A DNA stretch of 64,000 nucleotides from Diplosphaera chodatii (taxonomy: Eukaryota > Chlorophyta > Trebouxiophyceae > Prasiolales > Stichococcaceae), in contig JAALGY010000014.1 in NCBI GenBank assembly GCA_032358165.1, positions 620,001-684,000 of the forward strand. Direction: 5' to 3'. Shown here in pieces: positions 23,382 through 36,441 of the stretch. Numbering within the stretch: the stretch's first letter is position 1; each line of letters begins with the position of its first letter. The notes beneath the pieces are model-generated. The model was not told the origin of the DNA and did not search any database. It was given only the letters and a program-made list of their open reading frames with translations. The translations under genes were made by a program, and so were the position numbers.

Positions 23382-24027
23382 ATTGTTCTGGACTCAGCAG
23401 AAGATAATACCCTGAAAGGCGCAGACTTTGCTGCTGCAAGACATTCCAGCTGTGGGTAGTTGTTGCCCAGTGTCCAGCTGTCGTCACGCATCGTTTATTT
23501 GTCATGCAATGCATTGGTGGGACAGCTGATGATAGTCAGCAGTAGGTAGGCGGTTGACAGTGTTTGTGGCAATGAGGGCCTGTATGTATATTTTTGATGG
23601 TCTGAGGAAGGAGATTGCATGTTCTTCATGACATATAGTGCGGCTACAAAGGTTATGGATACCATCACAACCATACAGGGAAGCAACAAGCATCAACCGT
23701 GTGACCAACGACATACCTCACGAGTGCATGCACTGCACATACAAAGATGAGGTGAGCAGTGTGGCGCCGCTACCAAACCAAACCCCAAGCCTCCAACAGC
23801 AGGGATCAGCACACGTGCATGCAGCATTGCTTAGTGGTACACACACACACCCTACCCAAATGATCCATGCGTCACCACGGCTACCCGTGACATGGTATTG
23901 ACACCATTGATAAACGGTATCAAGGATCAGCGTATTCTGGTAGCATGGTTGATTGCAACCTCCCGGCTGCAACCATGTCCCTCTCCATGTGCAGCAGTCA
24001 GGAGCCCTCCTGTACCTGCCCTGCCCC
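23382..24027. other. Spacer between lipase A and lipase B
   Basis: About 650 bases upstream of lipase A and downstream of lipase B. No gene seen. A CA-rich stretch occurs near 23830-23855. If the last exon of lipase B runs on instead of ending at 24028, its stop would fall at 23927. Confidence 0.45.
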
Positions 24028-27000
24028 TCAACCCCCAGCATTGTTGTACGCGGCCAGTGCTGCTGCCTGCGCAACAACAGATGTGCCAGGACATTGCTGG
24101 ACGACTGGTATTGCACTCTTTGCATCCGATGCCATGTGCAACCGACATGCGCCATTGGGCAGGAACTGCAGAGCTGCATGACCCCACCGTGTCTGGTGCT
24201 GTCGCAACTGAGCTGCGGTATACATTGGCCTGCAGCAGAACAGCATGACCTATGCTGGTACCAGCTGTAGTCAACGCTGTTAGCTTTAGCCTGTTTGTTT
24301 CCTCTTGACTGCTTCTGCCACATGCTGCCGCCGCCAAGCAAAATGGCCAGTCTAAATGGCAAAATCTCGACGCAGTATTCGTGAGCATGGGCGGGTGGCG
24401 CACCTCGTAGGCACGGCAGCCATGGTCAACCCAGCTGAGCTGTGTGAAAGGCAACTCGGGCCGATCCTGCGGTGCCATTCTGTGCCGTGGGCCCAGATAC
24501 AGCAGCGGACGACATGCACACAGCTGTGGTTCAACACAGGTGTCTCTGTCATCAAGGTTCGTGTATGTCCCATGCCCCAGAGCAGGAAAGCAGGGCCCCA
24601 CCTCAACAATGAATGTCGCATTTGTCGTTGTGTTCGCCTGCGGTCAGAAGCAGCTCACGTGCCGGATCCATCAAATGCTCTGGTTTCAACATGACAGGGC
24701 TACTGCGGTGAATGCTGTACAAGCTGCAGCAGCGCACGGATATCCAACGGCCCCAAGGGGTGGGCGTGAAGTCCGACAGTGGCGGGAACTGCGGCATGGC
24801 ATCAGTGCCCTCCACAATACGCTGCGCCCTGCCCACCACCAGCCTGAATGCCTGCACACCGCAAGTTGCCCAGTTGAAGGACAGCAAGAAAGAGGTGTAC
24901 TCGTATGTACCTGCGTAGTAGAGCGTGGTAGTGGCACACCACTGCTGTTCAGCGCATATGCAGATGCGTTGTCACATGGTACCCGTACGATGCTCACATT
25001 GGACAGCTGCACATTGCCGACTTCAGGCTCGCCCAGAGTGACGACCTGCGCAGGGTCAGCGCACGGCTCAGCAAATCTTGATTTTGTACGCAGTCTAATT
25101 GATGCACACATGCATCAGTTGGGATCGTGGTCTGTTGTTGTGTATCCATGTCTGATGTACAACCTGGACATCTGCTGACGGCCACTGCAGCGCGGCCCAT
25201 ACACCGCCAAGCACTGCACATAAACTTCAGCTGTCAGGGGCCATGCAATAGCGTTGTTGAGCACGGTAGCTAATCATTGGCGTGCAGCAAAATGCAGTAA
25301 ACTTTGCGAAGTAACTGTCAGAATATCCAACCAGCTAAGCCACCGCCCAGGCTATGGCCAGTGCTCACGACCTTTCTTGGGACCTGGCCGTCTGCATTGC
25401 ATTGTCACGCGCTTTCAGCACAGTCAACAGCGGAGCATTGGGATGCAGTCTGCACATCCGCAGCTTCAGGGACAGCATACTGCAGAGGGCATGCACCTGT
25501 GGTGTTCGCAAAGTAGGCACTGATGTTGAGCGAGGCGTTCACGGCAGAGGTGGTCAGAGACTGGAAGTCTTGCAGCAAGCCCTGTGTCAAAATCAGTCAA
25601 TTGCTTGTGTCATACGGTATGAAACTGCTTGCCGGGGCATCGTTGTTGACTGCACAGCGACTCATAGACCATCACACCATCAGAGGGTGCTGCGTCTGTC
25701 AACGTGAGGTGGCACAGGCACACAGCATGCAAAAGCGGCTCACCGCGTGTGCCGTGAGACCAGGGTTTGGGCCGATCTGGAATACCTCCGCCAGCACCGG
25801 CACCAGGTTGGAGGCGTTCAGAAAGTTCCTGTAATCCTGCGCAGCAGCCCATGCTTGTCATGTTTTGTGCATGTCGTATGAAACTGCACATAAGTCAGAG
25901 GCGCGGTAAGCATGTGGGTTCTCTGGTTGGTGCACACAACCACAGCAGGAGGCGCTGTGCAGGCGCACATCAGGCCAGTTGCTGCTGTTGGACCCCTGCG
26001 TCCATGCCAGGGTTGCAACCTGCACAGAGTTAGGGTGTACGCATCAATTTTACAAATAGCAGGGGAATGGCCATGTGTGCCGCTAGAGTTCTTACAGTAC
26101 ATACGCAGCAATGCCAACGAGTCGCCACACATGCAACATCAGCAAGGGCACCTTAGTCGTGTTGTCCCACAAGGCCTGGACTTGTGTGATCTTGCCAGGC
26201 TGTGGCCCTGTAGCAGCAGATCAATTCAGTCGGAGGGGGCGAGATGCACACATGACTTTCTTGATGACATGGCAAAGCTCAAGTCCCCATGACGCTCTCA
26301 GCCCGTACAACACTCAAGTGCTCAACAGGCGTGAGGCGCTTGTAACGCGGGCACCTATTTGTACGCTCCCTGGCCAAATTGCATCAGGTCCTGCAGGGTC
26401 GAACACCGGAGAATGATACTTCGTGTCTCTCGCACAGAACAATGTGGCCCTCCAGTCGGGCAGGGGCATGCCGCTGGCTCATCAGTATGCATGCAATGCA
26501 AGTGATCTGAGAAAAAGATGACCTCCATGGTACGCGTTGCATGCATTAGAGGATGGCTGTCGAGACTGCACCACAGCCATGTTGCGTAAGTACGACTTTG
26601 CGTGCTGTACACAAAGTTCGATAGGCACAAGTGACTGCCCACCAGTGCTACATGTCTGCTGCGGCGATGTGCTGCAATTGCATGCAGTCAGGAGCCTATG
26701 CGGACGTATCACCTTGCAGATCAGGACAGGACAGGGTACTGCAATAGTGCGTGCTGCAGCTGCTTCGGCTTGTGCTGCAGGATCCAGCGCTGATGCAAAG
26801 TCGCCGCCGTAGTTCGTCAGATTGCTGCATGGATGAGAAACAACCATTGCTGCCTAAAACGACTATTGTGTGTCAGCAGAGTCCCTGGCAAATGGAAGCT
26901 GCAGCACTGGAAGCAGTCAGCAGCACTGCGCACGCAAACTGGTCGATGATGCCGCCCAGCACGGTGATGTTGGTGGTAATGTTGGGCAGCAAGAGTGCCA

Positions 27001-29647
27001 GGTTGCCGCCAGTGACCTGCAGCGATGCAGGTGGATAGGTGATTGTGACGTGGCTATGCCTGGCTCCATGGTGACACCCTGCGCAGTGCATAAGCTCTGC
27101 AGCGCAGGCATGCGGCATCCCAAACCGCACGGCGTCAAGCCATGTCCTGGCTGCCACCCCGTGCATGTCCACATATGTGCTTTCCACATGTGCACCTGTG
27201 AGCCGTTGAGAGGCGGTGCCAGGTCCATGGGCGCCCCAGTCACATTGAAGTACTCGATCATGGCAGCCACATATTGGCCCCAGGAATTGGCGGGGATGGA
27301 CGTGTTGGCCTGTAGGTGGCCACAGGGATGCTGCGGAAAGCCTGCCTGGGAATGCTGAAGGTAGCCTGGGTCGGTCCGCTCACTTCAGCGGGCACAAGGC
27401 CGGGCATTGTTGCGCCTGTCACCATCAGCCATGCCATTGATGCTGTTTCTGTCTGTTCAAGAACCTGCCGAAGCTGTGTGATGCGCACCACGGTGGCGGC
27501 GTCAAAGAGCAGGTTGGTCGGCACGCCCCGCTGGTACCCGGGCAGCGTGGTGTTGGTGGCGGCCAGGTCGGTGGAGGTGGTCCACAGCACGGTCAGGTCC
27601 GGCAGCTGCTGCAGCGCGTACTGGAAGTTCTCGTTGCCCACCTGCAGGCGCGCAGGGCTCACAAAGGCGCTCTCCTGATGCTCGCAAGCAAAAACGTGAA
27701 CTGGCTGGCATTGCCCACCGGTGTTGATGCGGCAGGTAGCGCCTAGGTGCATGCATGTGCGTTCTCCAGCAGCTGGCACTCACCACGGGGGCGCCCCACA
27801 CGATGACGCGCACGGGGGCAGCGGGCCACTGGATGGCGGCCCAGATGCCGCACAGCTTGGCGTACGCTCCCCCATTGGAGAAGCCTGTGCAGACTATGCG
27901 CTGCGGCACCTGCGTCAGCAGGACCGACCAGCATGTAGTTGAGAAACGTGACAGAACGACCCGATGCTTGCCATCTGCCACTACCCGTGTACAACACTGG
28001 GCACAAAGCACCCAAGACACCATGGTGCAGCAATGTTTATGCAGTTCTCCAGGCTTACAAGCCATCGTCTGCAAGGTTTCTGGATATGTTTCTGAGAGCG
28101 GCCATGTGGAAGAGATGATTAATCAGCTGTCATGCTGGGTTCTCACAGCAGAGCAGTGGCGCAGAAAGACGCAGGTTGCACCCATCCTGTCGCATTTGGA
28201 AAGACTGTCAACATGAAGAGCAGGCGCAGCCCTCACCAGGCCGCCGGACGTCCGGGAGACCAGGCCGGTGAGCGAGGTGCCAGGCGCCAGGCCGCTGCTG
28301 CCGTTGACGAGCGCCAGGAAGGGGTCCGTCGCCAGGTCGGCGCCAGGGTACGCACCGTAAAAGTCACCTGCAAAGTATGGCTGCACGGCGCAGGGCAGGC
28401 GTCAGCCAAGGTGCAACCTGAGGTAGGTGCAGCAGACCGATGCAGCGCAGCGCTGCTAGCGGGAACCCTGTCTGCTCTGTGTCCACAGCCAGCAGCAGAT
28501 GGCGAGCTTCGTGTGCCTCGCTATCAAGGGGAGAAAATGTGCCTGACCTCCACAGAGGCAGGCGAGAAGCCGACGGTGGTGCTGTTGAAGGATGGCCGTG
28601 CCGGGCTGTGAGCCTGCGGTTGCCATGTGGACATGAGACTGCACTCGGCCGGCTCCGTGTCGGCTCTGAGTGGGGCAGCTGTGTGCTTGGTTGTGCGACA
28701 GGATGCAGAAGTCGAGGTGCCAGTGCATGCACAGTGCACAGTGCACAATGTTGTGTGCCTACTGGGAAGCTGAGGATGGAGGAGTTGGTGACAGGGTCCC
28801 AGGACACCAGCACGGCGCCACCCTGGAGCATCGGCTGCCATACTGATGGCTCTGCAGGTGCAGTGTGCAATGTATCAGATGGCAACCCATTTGCGATTTC
28901 CATAGCCAGCCCGGCATGCAAAGGATATGAGGAAACAGAAGGCAGAAGCCAACATTGACTCACGGTTCGCCACCAGAGCAGAGGCTTGTGCATATGACTG
29001 ATAGGTTGCTGCCTCGAGATTCTTGAAGGAGACTGTTGGGGCAACAGTAGATGGTGTCCAGATGATGGTCGGTGCCAACATAACGGCAGGCTGGTGCAGC
29101 AACCATGCGCGGTGCGCCACTTGTGTGCACTGAAACAAAGCTGACCTGGTCTCCCAGGCTGCGCAGCCGCTGCAAGTGCAGGCTGCAGGATGTTCTGCAG
29201 GCAGTGTGGAAGGTTCAGTCACCAGGTAAGCTGTGGCAGCATTGCGATGTTTGCTGCACCAGTCTGGCAATGCCTGCAGTTTGCAGCCACTCCACACACA
29301 GCCAAGTCTTTCGGCCGTTCGAACAAACCGGTTTGCAGCGGCACAGAGGTTTGTTGCTGCCAGACAAAGCTCACCACGAACGGAACTTGATTCGGAGGCA
29401 GCAACCGAGCTGTCGTCGCCTCCTGCTGCAGCCGCCGAGAGGCAGTCTCGGCTGCTGTGCTGGCAGCCTCGACGCCCCTGATGACAGCCTCTGGCACGTC
29501 TGCCAACAGCCCGCTGGTCACCCAGTCTCCTGTTGCAGGTGCGAAGGACGCCAGCAGCAGCACTGTGATGACTAGGCCGCCGAGCGATCCGCCACTTTGC
29601 ACCATGCTGTGCATCCCAAGCTCTCTAGGCCAGGATTGGCTAGTCAC
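24028..29647 (-). CDS. Secreted class 3 lipase B (tandem paralogue)
   Basis: Candidate starts are 29647 and 29614; the latter puts the hydrophobic segment LGGLVITVLLLASFAPATGD close to the N-terminus as a signal peptide. Lead-in elements are SFKNLEAATYQSYAQASAL (about 29035-28980) and DFYGAYPGADLATDPFLAL (about 28370-28310). The first hydrolase-like module reads IVCTGFSNGGAYAKLCGIWA (about 27900-27845) and WGAPVVGNENFQYALQQLP, so unlike its two sisters it keeps Ser in GXSXG. The second module has VVSTGHSLGGGLAG (about 25370-25325), LGEPEVGNVQLSN, TDAMPQFPPLSDFTP and the His region WVDHGCRAYE (about 24435-24405). It ends with an ANVYRSSVATAP exon (about 24232) and probably AAALAAYNNAGG with a stop at 24028-24030; the last two exons are the least certain. 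Confidence 0.86.
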
Positions 29648-31258
29648 AGCTGCCTCTCTGCAGCTTGCAGTCCTGCAAGTGGCAGCAAAGGCAGTCAGCT
29701 GTTGGTGATGCAGCAGCTGTTGCTGAGTTGGTCCATCCCAGGGAATCTACCCATGCTTTGCAGCCAGCTGCTGCATGCATGCGTTGCCCTCGGTGTGTCG
29801 GTGTACACGACAACGAGCAAACATGCTGCCGCCGACGCCCGCAGCCAACCGCACTTGTCCAGCAAGTGGTCACATACCTGACAGCCTGGCTGCAGCAAGT
29901 AAGGGATGGTACACCTGCTTTGGGGACAAAGTGCTTTGATCGTGCTGCCTGATCATGCATGCTGCTTGCCGCGCTGCAGTTCGACATGCAGCTGGTGTGT
30001 CTGGTGGCTCTTCATGCACCAGCTGGCGTGGGGACACGAGCCGCATGCAGCAAAGCTGCACGGCGTGAGAGCTGCACGGCAGCATCCAGCGTGAAGTCAA
30101 ATGGCAAGCGGGCGCAAACAGCTGCAGCTAGCAGCTTGTGCCCAAGCCAGCGTGGCACCAGCTCTGCCGCCGGCGCATGTGTTGCAACTGCGGTGCGGCG
30201 AGTGCAAGCAGTCAAGCTACGGGTCAGACAGACCCATCGCTACACCGCCAAATCGTGCGGTTGGGGCACCATCGCCATCAGCCTTGATGTCACCGGTATC
30301 CTCAACTACTGATGTGCTTGTTATGATAGAGGTTCTCTAGTGTTAGACATGGATGGACGGCCGGGCACTCACTGCGCAGGCTGGCCCTGCGATGTGTAAC
30401 CGCTCAACAATTTGAGAACGCATTACAAGCTTGCAGCGCTGCGCCTGCTAGCAGGCAGGTCTTCGCCCCTAAACATTCATTGTTTAAATTCTATAATATG
30501 TTAAATACACACTGGTGGAATGCGCAACCTGTCTGCTTCAGCACTCGCTTGCTTTGCTGTTCCAGCGTTCATTACCGATGGCCAGTGAGCGTCCAAACAA
30601 CATTCCATCCTCGGTGTGAAGGACTACTGTATCTGACACGGGGACCACATTGCTTCCGTACTCAATGAGTTGAGAGTCCGTCGAGTTCGCTGGTCTGTGG
30701 GATTACTCCAAGACGAATCACGCTCTGCCAGCACTTCAATTTTCAGTGCAGGCGAGAACTGGCGGTGCAAGGAATGTTAAGTTTGCAGCTATCGAGCGCT
30801 GCGTGAGGGGTCATACCACGCAGGTGTGCAGGCCGCTGCAGGCTATGTGTCATGTGCAGCACGCACGCGTCAGCTTCTTACCGCCCATCGCACGTCTCGG
30901 GCTTGCACAATGCTGCTCATGAACTATAAGACTCAAGACAAGCACTCCTCAGTCTGCTCAGAGACACTGTGTGGGTGCCTGCGCTGCTCTCGTGCCGTAC
31001 CGCATGTATATGCTCGACGGTTTTGCTGTCAACAATGTGCACCGGAGGGCATGCATGCCGCAGCGACCATGCTTGTGCCATTTGAAAATCACGTGCTACA
31101 AGCGCAGCTCATCAATGTGTGCCAGGCCACGAGCTCCCCTAGGTTCCAAGCAAGTGCTGCTGCCAGCTAGCGCAGGCACTACCACACGCCGACGCCGGGC
31201 TAAAGGCTTGTACATCAGCAAGTCCTGACTGTTCTGACTTTTAGTGGTTTGTCAGGCC
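29648..31258. other. Divergent intergenic region
   Basis: 1.6 kb between the start of lipase B (-) and the start of the PA14/proline-rich gene (+), so it should contain both promoters. I see no coding homology. It includes an A+T-richer patch near 30465-30510. Confidence 0.5.
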
Positions 31259-34200
31259 ATGACAGGCCAGCGCGGGGCGATGGGGATGTTGCTGGCGCTG
31301 CTGGTGCTGCTGTGCTGGGTGGGCGCGGCTGCGGCGGGCAAGTCTACGACGGTCTCCATCGCCAAGCTCGCCAGCCGCAGCGATGAAGAGGTGCGCCTGG
31401 GAGTGCAGTCACGTGCAAGCCGCCCTGTTGCGGCACCGTCTGCAACATCTTGGCAGGTCACCACAGGGTGCACGTATGACAGCGTATGCTGCACCATAGT
31501 GTGGCCCCAGTCGTTTAGACTGGCACTGCAGACCTCGCTCACGCGGTAGCCAGATGCAAGCAGCTGTTACCCAACGAAGCCACTGCACACTGTGCGCGGT
31601 GCTGCAACGCGTCCCATTTGCTAAGGTGTTAGTCATCAGTGGCGCCTGGCAGCAACCTCAGAGGCAACGACAACAGCCACCACCTAGGCCGGCAGGCGAT
31701 AACGGCTGTCTAAATGTACGTCTCATCCACCTGTGCCCTGGTGTGTGCCAGGCGGCGGCGCTGCTGCGGCGGTGCGAGCGGATCCCCAGTACCGGCAAGA
31801 CGCGCGGCAAGTGCAGCCTGGTTGAGGCCTACATCGTGAGTAATCATTGCTCTACAACAAAATTGGTTACAGCTGTGTTCCAGTGCCTGCATTGCTGCTC
31901 TCTGTTCACGAAGCTGTAGGAATGTCGGCCCTGAATACTGATTATGTGCTTTCCAGCATTAACCATTTTCAAAAGTGCTGCATGGCGCTGACGTCCTGTG
32001 ACCGGCTGTCTGCATGCAGGCCAAATGCGTCAAGGTGAGGGGACCAGCTGCTTGCTGTGCATCAGGGGACATGGCCGTGAAGCAGTTGCCTCCCGAGAGG
32101 GAGGAACACATGCCATATGTTCCTGCAGTGCAATGTTTCCAGGACTGCCGGCATGCGTTGCCAGCAGCACAGTCAGCCGCCGCTTGGCCCGGACCTGTGC
32201 TGCCTGCTGCACCTGCAGGCACACAACTGGCGCTGCCTGCGCTGCACCTTCAACACCAGCAAGGGCGTCACGGCGGCACAGTCCGTGTGCACCCAGGTCC
32301 GCAGCCCCGGGCTGACCGCGCTGCGGAATGGCGAAGCCGGTGAGCCGCCTCTCGCCCTGAACAACAGCAGTAGCTTCCTGTCGGCACCCGTCCTCTACAC
32401 CAGCTGCTGCTGGACGACCCATCGAACACAGAAACGGTGTACGCACCAGTTTTATCGGGCACACAGTCACCGCATGCAGAGTGGACATTGCCACCCGTGC
32501 GAGAGGTTTGGCAGCTGACAACCGTCACGAGTTGCGCTGCAGTATGCAAGCCGGGCGTCGAGCCGGTGGCGGGCGCCACCAAGCAGCGCCTGCGCAGCTG
32601 CCGGCCCGGCTACGCCAAGGCCGGCTTCGGCAACTTCAAGTGGGCTGCCCTGGCTGCTGGACTGTCTGCTCACACCATGCTTTTGCGTAGCCGCGCCTGC
32701 CTTGGGAGGCTGAGGCGCAGCCTGCGGAGACCCTGCAGTGTAATGGCCGTGTCAGCGCAACAAGTCCCATTTGACGATGACCTGTGGGGTCTGATCGAAT
32801 AGAGCAGCGTCGACGTTGTGCTGTCGTTGTGTACAGGTGCACGCTGTGCTCTAAGCGCAACTACAACTCGCGCATCGGCGCCACCAGCTGCAAGTGAGGG
32901 CACCCTGCAGCGTGGCACAGCCTGTGGCACGGCTGCGATGCAACACGTGCATTTGCTGGTGCAAGGCTGCATGCAGAGTGGCCAGGCAGATCAGACGGGC
33001 TTGTGCTTGGCGGCAGGGTCTGCCCGGCTGGCTACATCATCAACAGGGCGCGGACGACATGCACACGTGAGCATTGCCAACTGCTGGTCTGCTATCGTAT
33101 CACAATTCAGCTGCTGCGTGCTTGGTGTGATATCCTGCATAGCTGCAGCCCCGCAGGGCTGGCGACTGGTGCCTCATGTCGACAACTGACGCAGCTCACT
33201 GTCTGCCTGTTCTGCAGTGGCGCCAAAGAAGCCAACCCCCGGGAAGCCAACTCCAACAAGGCCTCGCGGAAAAAGCCCGCCCCCGAAGCGACCGCCCCTG
33301 AAAAGCCCGCCCACAAGACGCCCACCTCCCAGGAGTCCAGTTATCAGGCCGCCCCCCATGAAGTCGCCCCCCAGCCTGCCACCCAGCCCACCACCACAGC
33401 CTCCCCCAAGCCCACCATCATCACCGCCACCACAGCCTCCCCCAAGCCCACCACCATCACCGCCACCACAGCCTCCCCCAAACCCACCACCATCACCGCC
33501 ACCACAGCCTCCCCCAAACCCACCACCATCACCGCCACCACAGCCTCCCCCAAACCCACCTCCATCGCCACCGCCACAGCCTCCCCCAAGCCCACCGCCT
33601 TCGCCACCACCTCAGCCGCCGCCGCCGCCGACCTGCGCCGGCCTGCGCCAGGACATCTTCCAGCTCAGCAGCAGCATTGAGGCATTTGCGTCAGATAGGA
33701 CCAACGGCTATGAGTCCGGCACCCCATTACCCATCGGCAAAAACTGCACTCTCAACCCGAGCTGCCCGTGAGTGTTATCATATCATTCTGTCCCCAATGG
33801 TGTTTTGAGCCCGGATGCGCTGCATGCTATGTTACATCCTAGCAGCCTGGTCGTGTCTGGTGCTCGTCGGCAGGCCTGCTGGCAGCGACGGGTGCAAACC
33901 ATGGCTGCCACATATGCACACATGGTGCAGACAAGCACTTGAGGTCCTTGCAGGTACGATCCCGCCACGCCAAACATCACGCGGCGGGTGGACCAGCCCA
34001 CCAACGGCTACTGCGACTTTAGCGCCACAGCGCCCTGCGCTCCCGGTGCGCTCCCTCCCGCTCCCTGTAGTGCCAGGCTCAAGAGAGACAGTGATTTGCC
34101 ATGTGCAGCCTGGCCCAGCTGCACATGCACCACAACCCCTGCCTGCTGTGCGAGCAACGCCACAGCGTGTCAAGCACTTGGCAGCTTCCGCGCTGCACTC

Positions 34201-35690
34201 ATGCCCTGCTCATGCGCACTACCCTGTGCCATGCATGTTGCTCCAGCAGGCCTGCAGCCGCCACGGTGGCTGCACAATGAGCTGCGGCTTCTACAGGTGG
34301 TGTCTCAATGGGTGTGTATGCACTGCAGGCGTGCGGGGCGCAAGGGCTAGGCCGTATACTCTCAACCCGGGCAGGAGCTGCCCGGCCAACTACACTGATG
34401 AGTACGGCGGCGGCACAAACCCTGCGCCGGTGGGAGGGAGCGACTTCAACGTGACCGGGCTGACGCGCGATTACATCACCAGGTGAGCACGGTTGTAATC
34501 ACCTGACCTGAAGACCTGGAGCCCCACGACATAAGCCTGCAGGGTGGGTAAACTTGTAGGGTCGGCTAGAGTCAAGTCCACACCACATCGATCCATGGGC
34601 TTGGAAGTGGGCTGGTGACCACGAGAAGATTGTACAGAACCTGGCAACGCTGAGTTATGGGTTGCGGCTGCTGTTGGCGCAGGTGGACTGGTGGGATCAC
34701 CATACCCAAGGATGGCACCTACACGTTTTTGTTGCTGGGGGATGACGGCTGGATCTTGAGGATCGGAGGTGCCCCTTGCAAATACTCCATGCAGCAGCGC
34801 CTCGCCTCCCAACGTTGGCATCGATGCTGCGGCGGCACACGTGATTGTTTTGACCACACACCTCACGAGCGCTGGTTGTGGCCGCAGGCAGCCTCGTCTC
34901 CGAGAACAGCGGCTTCAACGGACCGCTAGATTACCAGGGGGCCACCTTCCCCTTTAATGCTGGCAAGTGCACCAAAGTGTGGCTGCGCTGCTGGCTCTTG
35001 ACACAGCCTGCCGCCCTGCTGTGTTGGGGTGTTGTGCAACGTATGCTGCATGCTGCACGAAGTCAAGGCATGCTGCGTGCAGCTGAATCAATGCCCAGTC
35101 CAGGGTACCCACACGCCACATGTCCCAAACCGCCTGGCTGAAGCACAATAAAACAGCTTGCGCATTGCACCCGCAGGGCCAACCGAGTTTGAACTCCAGA
35201 TGTATCAGTCCACCGATTCCTCGGCGATGGTGCTTCTCTGGTGCGCATAATTTCTCTGTTTTGCAGCGGGTCGCGGGTCGCCCAGCTGCACATCATCGAT
35301 CCGTGGTGGACGTGGTGTGATCTCAACTCTCTGCATCGCTTGCAGGAACTGGAACGGGACGGATATAGATACCACCATCCAAACATGCTCGACACGCCGC
35401 CGCAGCCTCAAGGGCATGACCAACCCAATGGACAACCCAGGTATGCGCACAAGCTACATATCTTCACCTTGTGCCGGCCACAGTAACGGCAGGGCCGTCT
35501 TGTTGTCGTCACTCTATCCTGTGTGCCGTTGCACTCTCGAGACTAATATCAGCACAACTATGAATTGTCCCTCGCCACATCACAATGCCCCAAACCCACC
35601 ATCTGTCGATGTGTAGAGGCCTACTATGACTACCACCCGGTCCCGAAGAACGCATTTTGCACAAACGTAACGCCAAGATTCGCCGGATGA
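31259..35690 (+). CDS. Secreted Cys-rich, (SPP)n, PA14-domain protein (cell-wall/matrix type)
   Basis: Start ATG 31259 (31244 is also in frame) gives a signal peptide, GMLLALLVLLCWVGAAAAG. Exon 1 is 31259-31390, exon 2 begins at 31752, and exon 3 is a 15-base microexon. Cys-rich pieces follow: AKCVKAHNWRCLRCTFNTSK, LRSCRPGYAKAGFGNFKW, CTLCSKRNYNSRIGATSCK and CPAGYIINRARTTC, resembling the CxPG..C..C modules of ephrin-receptor/GCC2-GCC3 type. The exon from 33218 encodes a Lys/Pro-rich then Ser-Pro-Pro segment (likely hydroxyproline glycosylation), followed by CAGLRQDIFQLSSSIEAFA. C-terminal exons carry a PA14-like core, ITIPKDGTYTFLLLGDDGW, with GPTEFELQMYQSTDSSAM. The final exon, 35617-35690, reads EAYYDYHPVPKNAFC with a stop at 35688-35690. 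The likely role is a carbohydrate-binding wall or matrix glycoprotein; this is inferred. Exons between about 34000 and 34490 are less secure. Confidence 0.75.
32020..32034 (+). other. 15-base microexon of the PA14 gene
   Basis: GCCAAATGCGTCAAG (AKCVK) is bounded by ...TGCATGCAG and GTGAGG and is phase 0 on both sides. It links the exon ending EAYI to the exon beginning AHNWRC and contributes one Cys to the first Cys-rich module. Confidence 0.7.
33401..33616 (+). repeat. 36-bp tandem repeat encoding a 12-residue Ser-Pro-Pro unit
   Basis: The word CTCCCCCAA recurs at 33401, 33437, 33473, 33509, 33545 and 33581, an exact 36-base spacing, with only a few substitutions between units. In the coding frame the unit is PPPSPPPSPPPQ with occasional Asn for Ser. 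This is typical of hydroxyproline-rich glycoprotein shafts. Confidence 0.92.
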
Positions 35691-36441
35691 CTGAAAACCT
35701 GGTGATGGTGATTTATTTCAAAGCGCAAATAGTTCCTGTATGTACCTGGGTGCTATCACTTTGCATTCGTTCCTATGTGCATGCGGGCATGTCAACGGCG
35801 TAGTCTGCGCTGTCTACGGAGTTGCGGAGCTCCGCCATGCCTGTTTAAAAGGACATGAAATTTCATGCTTTGGCCATGCTATGCTTGTATACGAAGCCCC
35901 ATCCCAATTCTAGGATAGGCAGCTGATTTGGGAGTCCAAGCTATTGCGTTGATGATTTTCCCGGGTTGAAAGTCACCCAAGCGCAGGACAGGGTATGCAA
36001 AAGATATTCTACCCTCCGCATCTATCTGTCACACACCCGATGTTCCGCGGAGGCCACTACCCAGTAGGTGTACCCGCCCAGAAGTAGATGTCCGTCTTCA
36101 GACTGTGTCCAGAGCATTGGGGTTGCACCACAGCAGGCAGCCAGCAGTGGTGCATGCAGTCGCAGCAGATGTGGACGGATGTTATGCCTGCCTTGCCGGC
36201 TGGACAAGCCGTTCTGTGGTGGATGTTGACTCTGCGTGCTCAGCTGCCACTGCAGGCATGCATGTGTGTTCCACAAGCTCTGCAGAAGTGCAACAACGAC
36301 TGCATCTGACAGCTGGAAGCATGTCTGTCTGTACAGTGACCTGCCTGCTCAGTACTTCGTTGCCAGAAACACACGTCGTCTGCAATCTTGCACCTCAGGC
36401 ATCGGTTCGGACTTCTTCAGGGTTTCATTGGAGCTCGATGT
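35691..36441. other. Convergent 3' spacer
   Basis: About 750 bases between the stop of the PA14 gene (+) and the stop of lipase C (-). It should hold both 3' UTRs and is less GC-rich than the genes. No gene seen. Confidence 0.5.

Noticed and set aside
29648..31258. Additional genes in the divergent spacer
   Set aside because: Open frames are short, overlap on both strands, and show neither homology nor splice-joined continuation.
33344..33610. Minus-strand and alternative + frames across the proline-rich repeat
   Set aside because: The 36-bp repeat keeps every frame open. Only the SPP frame connects to the upstream Cys-rich exons and downstream PA14 exons.
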